Shown here piece after piece: positions 54,201 through 63,200 of a DNA stretch of 64,000 bases; positions within the stretch are counted from its first letter, which is position 1; each line of letters starts with the position of its first letter. The translations under genes and the position numbers were made by a program. Source of the stretch: Verrucomicrobiales bacterium (GTDB lineage Bacteria > Verrucomicrobiota > Verrucomicrobiia > Verrucomicrobiales > DEV007); assembly GCA_029213005.1 (NCBI GenBank), contig JARGPI010000022.1:1-64000 (forward strand). Reading direction: 5' to 3'. Under the pieces are notes generated by a model. The model worked only from the letters and a program-made list of their open reading frames with translations, was not told where the DNA came from and searched no databases.

Positions 54201-57200
54201 GCTCGTCGCTGAAGCGGCATTACCCACCGTGGCGGACAGCGAAGCGGAGTTAACCGCCGTAACGTTCACATCTCCTGCAGAGATGATCGGCGCGTCCTGG
54301 ATATAGGCGATGACTTCAGCAGGATTTTCGGTCCCGATATCACTACCGACGAGCGCATCAACGGTGTTAAAGAGCACGTTTTGTGATTCAAATCCCAGAG
54401 TATTAAACGCCAGAACCACCCCGATGGAATCACCCCCGGTAGATACCGAATTAAACGTTTCCGCCGTTACATCGGCACTGTTTTCCGCTGTGACTGAAAC
54501 ATCACCGGAAGTCGTTGTAATGCTACCATTTAAAATATGGGCATCGGCCGACGCTTGCACCGTGTTGGTCGCGATAATCCCGCCAACGGCAAGTGAATCG
54601 GTTGGTCCCTGTGGGTTATCGACTCCGGCATTAGCAGTGTTATCCGTAATCGCAGAGAAGGTCGAAGTTTCAATCGCTGCGACACTGACAGAAGCTGCAT
54701 TCAGGATGATATCTTCGATGGAAGCCTTCGCTGAACTGATGACATCGTTGCGGACGACCAGACCGCCAACGGCCGTTGATCCGCCGTCACCCGCAGCCGC
54801 TTCATCTTCAGTCTCAGATCCGAACATGCCGGGTACATTAAGCGCTTCGAGAATATCGGTAGAGGTCACTCTTCTCCAGTAATCGGTATTGGTAAAATCT
54901 TCTTCACCGAGGTCTTTTACTACCGTTTCCCAATCGCCCATCCAGGAGTAAACCTGACCGGCTTCACCCTTGTCGGGATCGTGATCAGCATCGATCAACA
55001 CGTTCATGCCGTGCCGCAGTGGTACTTCACCTTCGGTAGATGTGTAGTCGTAGGAAAGAGCCCGAACAACAGCCGTTAACGGATCCACCCCGTCGTCGCC
55101 TTCGCTGTCGAAAGTGGCTTCACTGGAAAGTTTGCTATTCGCATAAATCGCGGCTGCATCATTAGCGGAAACCGTCAGCCCGCCCGCAGCGGAAACCGGA
55201 CGGGTCACTCCGCCGGTAGATTTAATCCACGCTTCAGCACCGCCGCTCACCATATTACTGGCGATGGCAAAGCTGCCCGCAAAATTTCCATCCGATCCCG
55301 CGACTGCATTGCTCAAAGTCGCGTTGAGAGCGATTTCATTATCAGCCCGAACGGTAACGCCACCAGAAGCGTCCACCGGAACGTTCTCGATAAATGCCAC
55401 CGCGCGGGAAGCGTGCTGATCGCCGATATTCGACCCAAGCAGGGCATCGATCGTAGCAAACAGGATATTCTGAGCTTCATACCCTACCGTGTTAAACGCG
55501 AGCACGGCACCGAGCGCTCCGCCCCCGCCACTAGTAGTAGACAAGGTGTTCGTAGCATCGAAAGCAGCTTGATTGGTCGCCGCTACGGTGACGTCGCCGC
55601 CATTGATTCCAGCGTCCGCGTCAACGACTTCAGCGGGGTCTCCCGTCGTCGTAACCGTTGCATTGTAGAGTTCCGCCACGGCTGCTCCCTTTTCCAGTTT
55701 GTGGCGACCCTGCGCCGTGGAAACGAGGCTGTTCGTTACCGCGAGACCGTTAAAGGCGCTGACAGTGCCGCCACCTTCAGATTCAACTTCGCCGGTGGCA
55801 TCGGAGACAAAAGTTGAGTTCTCTTCGGCATTCACCGTCAGGCTTCCGGCTTCGATGTTCGCATTGTGAACCGAAGCGACCGCACCGCTGGCCAGCTCAT
55901 TGCGAATCACAGTGACTCCCGCTGCTGTTTGACCGGGCGTTTCGGCATCCTCTTCGGGAAAGAGACGATCAATAATTTCATCCGTAACCGCATTAGTAAC
56001 GGTCTGGAGCGCCCAGTTGGGATCGGTAACAAAATCAACTTCACCGAGATCAACCGTCTCAGGCTGCAGGCCGGTGTATACATAGATGCGGCCGGGCGCG
56101 CCTTTTTCTACATCAATATCACTCGCCGCGTAGACGGACGTACCGAGAGCGACGGTGCGGAGACCGCTTTTGGTAGTATAGGTATAACTACCGACAAAAG
56201 CACCCGCGAGGGTCTTTTTCGGATCCGGATCATCCCCGTCGTCTATGCTGGAGATCGCACTGACATCGAGAGTCGATTCCAGAGTCGCGTCATCCGTCGC
56301 ATTGACGGTGAAAGCCCCACCTGCTTCGATTTCTCCCGGCGCAGCGGTGTAGTCGATCCAGGCTTCCGCTTCCGAGCGCACCCGGTTCAATCCAAGCAGT
56401 CCCGACGCACTGATGCCGTCCGCAGTCGCAGCACTGCTTGCCGCGTTTCCGAGGGTGGCCGTGAGGCTCGCCTCATTGGTTCCGCTCACCGTAATATTTC
56501 CGCCCGCAATGATATTTGCGTTCTCGATATGGGCAGAGACCTTGGCTGCATTATCGGACCCGATGTCCGTGCCGAGCAGGGCATCAATCGTACTAAAGAG
56601 AATGTTCTGGGATTCGTAGCCCAGGGTGTTGAAAGCGAGCACCGCGCCAACCGAAGTGCCATCACCTTCGACGGACGCATTAGTCGTCGCAGTGACAGTT
56701 GAAGTGTTCATCGACTCGACCGTCAGATCTGAGCTGACCTCGATCGATCCGCGCAGGATGCGGGCCTCGGAGGAAGCCTGAATCGTGTTAGTCGAAATCA
56801 CTCCGTTAATGGCCATGGAATCGCTTTGCAGATCCCCGCCGGTCGCCTGCGATGCTCCGCCGAGTGCTTTGACCTGACTGTCGGTCTCTGCTTCAAAAGT
56901 CATGTTTTCCAGCGCACTCACCGTCACGTTGACGGCGTCCAGTGCGATGTCCTCGATGTAGGCATTCGCCCCGCTGATCGCGTCGTTGCGCACCACGAGG
57001 ATGCCGACGGAAGTAGAGCTTGCCGCGTCAGGATCGCCTCCGGCGTCCGTGGTTTCCTCATCCGATTCGCCATCGTCAAACAGGGAAATCGCGGCGGAGA
57101 CCACGTCATCGGTTTTGACAAGTTGCCAGAGATCCTGATTACTGAAATCCTCGGCACCGAGGTCGGTTAAATCGGCCTGCCGAGTTGTTCCGTCATCCGA

Positions 57201-60200
57201 TTGGCTCGCGCCCATGTAGCGGTAGCTGCGACCTTCTTCGCCGCCAGCCTCGTGTCCCTCGACCACGACGACCACGTCGCCAAAGTAGAGAGGAACGCCA
57301 ACCTGATCGGTTTGGAAGTCAGCTTCCGGAGCTTCATCCCCATCGGCCACGACGATTTCCTCCCAGTGATCGGTATCGTCATAGTCCTCGGCTCCCAGAC
57401 TGAGGTCCTCTTCTGCTTCACCGACAAATCTATAGTAGACTGTACCCTGTACAGTCCCGGACTGTACAGGGTACAGTGCAACGATATCGCCCGGACTGAT
57501 GCCAACTTGTCCATCGGTGCTCCGGTAGTCATATTGCAGGGCCCGGACCAATCCGGTCACGACATCGACGCCGTCATTACCTTCCTCTTCCGGAATGACA
57601 GAATCGCTGACCAGTTTGCTGTTGGCATAGATCTCCGCAGAATCTTCCGCGCTGACCCGAATGTCTCCCCCACTGCTCACGCTCAGGGTACCGGTCGAAG
57701 GTTTTATGTAGGCCTCGGCGCCACCAGCCACCATATTGCTGGCCAGAGCGGCTCCGATTGAGCTGCCGCCACCGCTGGCTGAATTACTCAGGGTCGAGTT
57801 GAAAATGATTTCATTTTGCGCCAGAACTGCAACTCCACCGGTTGCCGTCACCGGGGTGTCTTCGATAAAGGCGAGAGCTTTCGCCGGATCGGGTTTACCT
57901 ATGTTCGTCCCGATCAGGGCATCGATCGTCTGGGTTGCCAAATCCTGACTGGCATAGCCAAGGGTGTTATAGGCCAGCATCACTCCGACGGCACCGGCAT
58001 TTTGCGCCGTCACCTGAGACGCATTGGTCGCGTCCATTTTTGCGCTGTTGGTCGCTGAAACGAAAACATCGCCGCTTACGATTCCGAGGTCGTCATTTAC
58101 CGAAGTGACCGCATCACCGGTGGTGAGAATGCCGCTGGATGTCACTTTGGCAGTGGCTCCGCCGCGCAAAGCGTTGGTCGAGATCACCCCGCTCATCGCT
58201 CCGAAGGAACCGCCGGTGCCTTCGCTCTCAATGGTTCCTTCCGAGGTCGCGCTAAGGAAGCTGTCTTCCCCGGCAATAACGGTAAGGGTTCCGGCGGTCA
58301 GGTCAGTGTTGTTGATATAGGCACTGGAACCGGCCGTGAGATCATTGCGCAGGATCAGTCCGCCACCAGCGCTGGTCTTACCGGGATCCTCCTCTTCCTC
58401 AGGGAAAAGTAGATCGATCACATCGGTCACGATCGCACTGTCGGTCGTCTGCAACGTCCAGTTGGAATCGTTGACATAGTCCACGGACCCGAGGTCCATC
58501 GTTTGGTCGAGCAACCCAATGTAGCGATAAATCTTTCCGGCTACACCCATTTCCGCTGGGTAATCGCCCGCTACCCTGACACCTTCACCAAGGGAAATCG
58601 TCCGGATACCGCTGTTTGTGGTAAATGAATAGGATTCAACTAAAGCGCTTCCAATGATCGCTTTTGGATCCGGATCATCCGGGCCGGTGTCGAGAGTGCT
58701 GATGGCGCTGAACGAGGCGTCCGATGTCAGCAAAGCGGCATCCTGGGCTTCTACCGAAACAGTACCTCCGACGGCCACGGATCCCTGCGGTCCGGCGCTG
58801 TAATCGATATAAGCTTCCGCTCCGGACAGAACCCGGTTCATCCCGATCATGCCTGAGGCGCTGATCCCGTCGGTCGTAGAAGCGCTACTGGCAGCATTGC
58901 TGAGAGTCGCAGTCAGGCTCGCTGAATTTTCACCCGTGATCGATACATTCCCCCCTGCAATGATACTGGAATCAAAGACAAACGCTTTCACATCGGCGGC
59001 ATTACCATCACCTATCGTCGAACCAACCAATGCATCGATAGTTTGGAAAAGTATATTTTGGGATTCGTATCCTAAAGTATTAAAAGCGAGCACGGCACCC
59101 ACAGCGGTTCCATCACTTTCGACCACCGCAGTGGTGGTGGCTTCCACGTCGGAAGTATTACTTGCATCGACAACTAAATCGGAGGTTACGGTGATACTAC
59201 CATTCAGGATATGAGCTTCGGCTTTTGCCTGAATCGTGTTGGTGGCAATCACTCCGTTAATCGCAACCGAATCGCTTTCCAGATCGCCTTCAACTTCAGC
59301 CGTTCCGCCCTGAGCAGTCACCGCACTGTCGGTTTCGGCGCGGAAGGTCATTTCCTCGGAAGCCGTCACTGAAACGTTTTCTGCCTCCAGATCGATGTCT
59401 TCGATACGAGCCGTAGCACCGCTGACTGCATCATTTCGCACGACCAGCATACCAACCGAAGTCGATGTTTCCGCCTCCGGAGGATTACCGGTTTCCTCCT
59501 CTTCAGTTTTCTCACGCAATAGACTCGAAAGAGCTCCCACCACGGCTGACGTGGTTACCGGCTTCCAGAAATCCAGATCTGAAAAATCGGTAGATGCCAG
59601 ATCGACCACTACAGGTTCCGTTTCGCCGAGATAGCGATAACTTTCGCCCGGTTCACCGCCGGCCTCATGGTCTTCATCAACCCGGACCGCCATTCCATAA
59701 CGGACCGGCACTCCACCGGCGGAGCTCAAGTAATCAGACTCTCCGGATGGAGCCGCCACTAACTCCCATAAATCAGTATCGGTAAAATCGGTCGCCTGAA
59801 GACTGATTTCATCAGCGTCGGTAGAGATGTAGCGGAAAACTTCGCCAGCATCCCCACCCGCCTCATGACCTTCGACCACCGTTACTGTTGTTCCAAATTC
59901 AACGGCGAGCCGTCCATCTGTGCTCCGGTAATCAAAGTCGAGGGCACGAACCAATCCGGTCAGCGGATCCACGCCGTCGTCAGCGGTGTCCCCTTCGACC
60001 AGGGCATCACTCACTAATTTGGTGTTGGCGAAGACAGAGGCGGAATCCGTAGCCGTTACTTTGATGTCGCCCGTCGTCGTGATAGATAAAGTTCCCGCGG
60101 TCGTCCCGATAAAACTCTCAGCGCCGCCTTTTACCATGTTACTCGACAACACGATGCCGGCCGAGGTTCCCCCACCAGTTGTCGCATTACTTAAGGTTGC

Positions 60201-63200
60201 ATTGAACACAATTTCATTCGATGAATTCACGACCACATCCCCTGAAGCATCGATCTCCACATCGATCAGTGATGCGGTTGCTTTAGAGCCTTTACCGTCA
60301 TTAATATTGGCAGAGAGAAGCGTATCGATGGTAGCGCTGAAAATATCCTTTGAGTCGTAACCCAGGGTGTTGAATGCGAGCATCACTCCCACCGTGGTTC
60401 CGTCGGAAGTGGCCTCCATGGTGTTGGTCGCATCCATTTTTGCTGCATTGGCAGCATCGACGGTCAGACCGTCAACGGTAGTCGTAACCCGGCTGGACGT
60501 AACTCTGGCATCGCCACCGCCTTGAAGCTGGTTGGTGACAATAACACCGTTAACCGCAGTGCTACCTGCCGTTGCACCGTCCTCGACCGCAACGATTCCA
60601 CTGGTATTTGCAATCAGGGTACTATCCTCTTTTGCGCTGACCAAAAGATTACCGACATCAGCTTCGACATGATTTACCGTTGCCGAAGCCCCAGCTGTGA
60701 CATCATTCCGAACGATTAATCCACCTACGGCTGTCGCTGAGGTAGTAGGCTCGTCAGGATCTTCCTGATCCCGGAATAGATCGATAATTTCAGTCGCAAT
60801 CGCATTATCAATCGTCTGAAGATCCCAACGTAGCGGGTCAGCCGCAAAATCCTCGGAACCTAAGTCGACATTGGTAAGAGAGCCGCTAAGACCAATAAAG
60901 CGATAGATTTTACCGGGCGCACCCTTGAGAGGATCGTAGTCACTGGCCACGAGTACACCGGTTCCAGGGATAAGGACCGGAATCGTTCCACTATTGGTGG
61001 TATAGGAATAACTATCGACAATAATCCCCGCAATCTCAGCCAGGGGATCAGGCTCTTCCTCCTGAGCGAGGAACGTGGCGGTGGCCTCGAGCGTCGTGTT
61101 CGCCTCGAGAAATGCTTCATCAACCGCGCTGACAATGACATCCCCGCCGACTTCCAATTGTCCGTAAGGGGTCGTGAAATTAATCGACGAATTCGCACCC
61201 GAGCTGACCAGGTTGGTCGCCACCATGGCTGACGCCGCTATAGAATCCGACTCACCGACGCTGGTCGTCAAATTAGTCAGGGTTGCTTCGATCGCCGCAC
61301 TGTTATTCGAGTTAACCGTCACTCCGCCCCCGGAGCGGATCGCGGTGTCCATCAAGCTGGCCGACGCATCCGATGGGTTGGACTCAACCAAATTTGACCC
61401 GATTAGGACATCAACCGTCTGAGAAAAGATATTAGCAGATTCATAACCAACGGTATTGAATGCCAGAACGACACCGGCACTGGTGCCGCCGCCGGAAACG
61501 GCACTCTGAGTCAATGCCTCCATCCGCGAAGCGTTTTCGGCATCAACCAGAATATTTCCGGTCGCTTCGACACTACCTCCTAATACATAGGCATCGGCGC
61601 CACTCTGCATAGAGTTGGTCGCAATCACCCCACCGGCAGCCAGAGTGGAACCTCCGGTCGCATTATCATCCAGAGCGTCTTTTGATTCCTGCTCCAGGGT
61701 CGCTGTCACATCCGTTTTGGCGACCATCAGGGCCTTCTCACTGGCCTTCACTGTGATGGAGCCTCCCCGCACATCCATATTCTGGATGAAAGCGGTAGCC
61801 CCACCTATGATATCATTACGAACTGCAACCGCACCCAGCGCATTGGAGCTGGCCTTCGGTAGATCCGTTTCATCAGCCGTCACATCCTCGAAGAGGGCAA
61901 ACAGGTTCTCGGCCGGAAGCAACATCCAGAAATCGGTATCGCTATAGTCCTGAACCCTCAGATCACGGGTTTCATCGGTACCCATAAACTGATAGATACT
62001 GGAGTCCCTGGTGTCGACCAATTGCCAGGATCCCTGCCGGGTAAAATCCTCGGTAGATAAATCAATCGAGTCACCTACTCCGATATATTCATAGATCGCC
62101 CCAACCTTACCGAGGCGATCGGAGAAAGCGGGATCATCAATCAGAACCCGGGTTCCTTTTGAAACCTCATACTCACCCACGCTCGCCTTAACATCATGCT
62201 CCGCGTTTGGTACCACTACGGTATCCCCAAAAGTAACCAAACGCTCTCCGTCTCCTTGAGAAAAGTCGGCCAGAACGGAACGGCCCATTTCATCAAACAG
62301 GATTTTACCGCCGTCATCCGCTGAATTGCTTGCGGTACTGGTTACTTTGACATTGGCATGAGTCTCGATCCGATCATCCGCCGTTACGGTGACAGAGCCC
62401 CCCGCAGTCAACCGGTCGGCGGAAGCGCCAGTGCTATCGAGAATCCAGGCTTTGGCACCGGCATTCACGACGTTGGTGGCAATCGCACCGGCACTGACAT
62501 TAGCCGCTGATCCAGAGGGTGGAACAAAGTAGTCTACCAAAATTTTTGAAGCGGTAACGGGCATCCCACCATCGGCTACGATCTGTTCGAGTGCTTCAAT
62601 AATAGTCCCCCCAAGGTGACGCGTCAGCGGATCATAAAGAGGATTAGTCGGTGGGATCCAAATCACATCTCCCTGTTGCACTGCGCCGAAAGTGTTCCGG
62701 TCCCGGGCTCCATCGAGGTCCGAGAGAAATTCCCCGGTGATATTGATCGTCGTTACTTTATCCTGATTTGCTTCAACAGTGGCAACGCCGATATTATCCA
62801 GAACTCCGAAACTAAGTCCTGCGGCATTAAACACCGTGGCCTCCACTCCGGTTTTCAGCGATGCCGCAGTAGCAAGTCCCCCACCCAGACTGTGGCCGGT
62901 GATGTGAACCAGGTCATCTCCATACTTCGCCAGGACCGACTCAGCCAGGTCCAAAGCAAATTGATGTTGCTCCGGCAACATTCCCGCGCCCTGCGATGTA
63001 TTGGTAATCCAATCGTTTGCAACCACTTCACTACCCCGGAACGCCAGAACAATCTCTCCGGATCCATCGGTCTTCTGAAACAGACCGGCAGCGAATCCGC
63101 TATCGGCATCCTCCAGGGTCAGATCCGGCACATCCGAGGCTTTTATCCGAACATACCCGGCCGGACTGTCAGCAAGAGCCCCACCACCGTCCAGATAACC

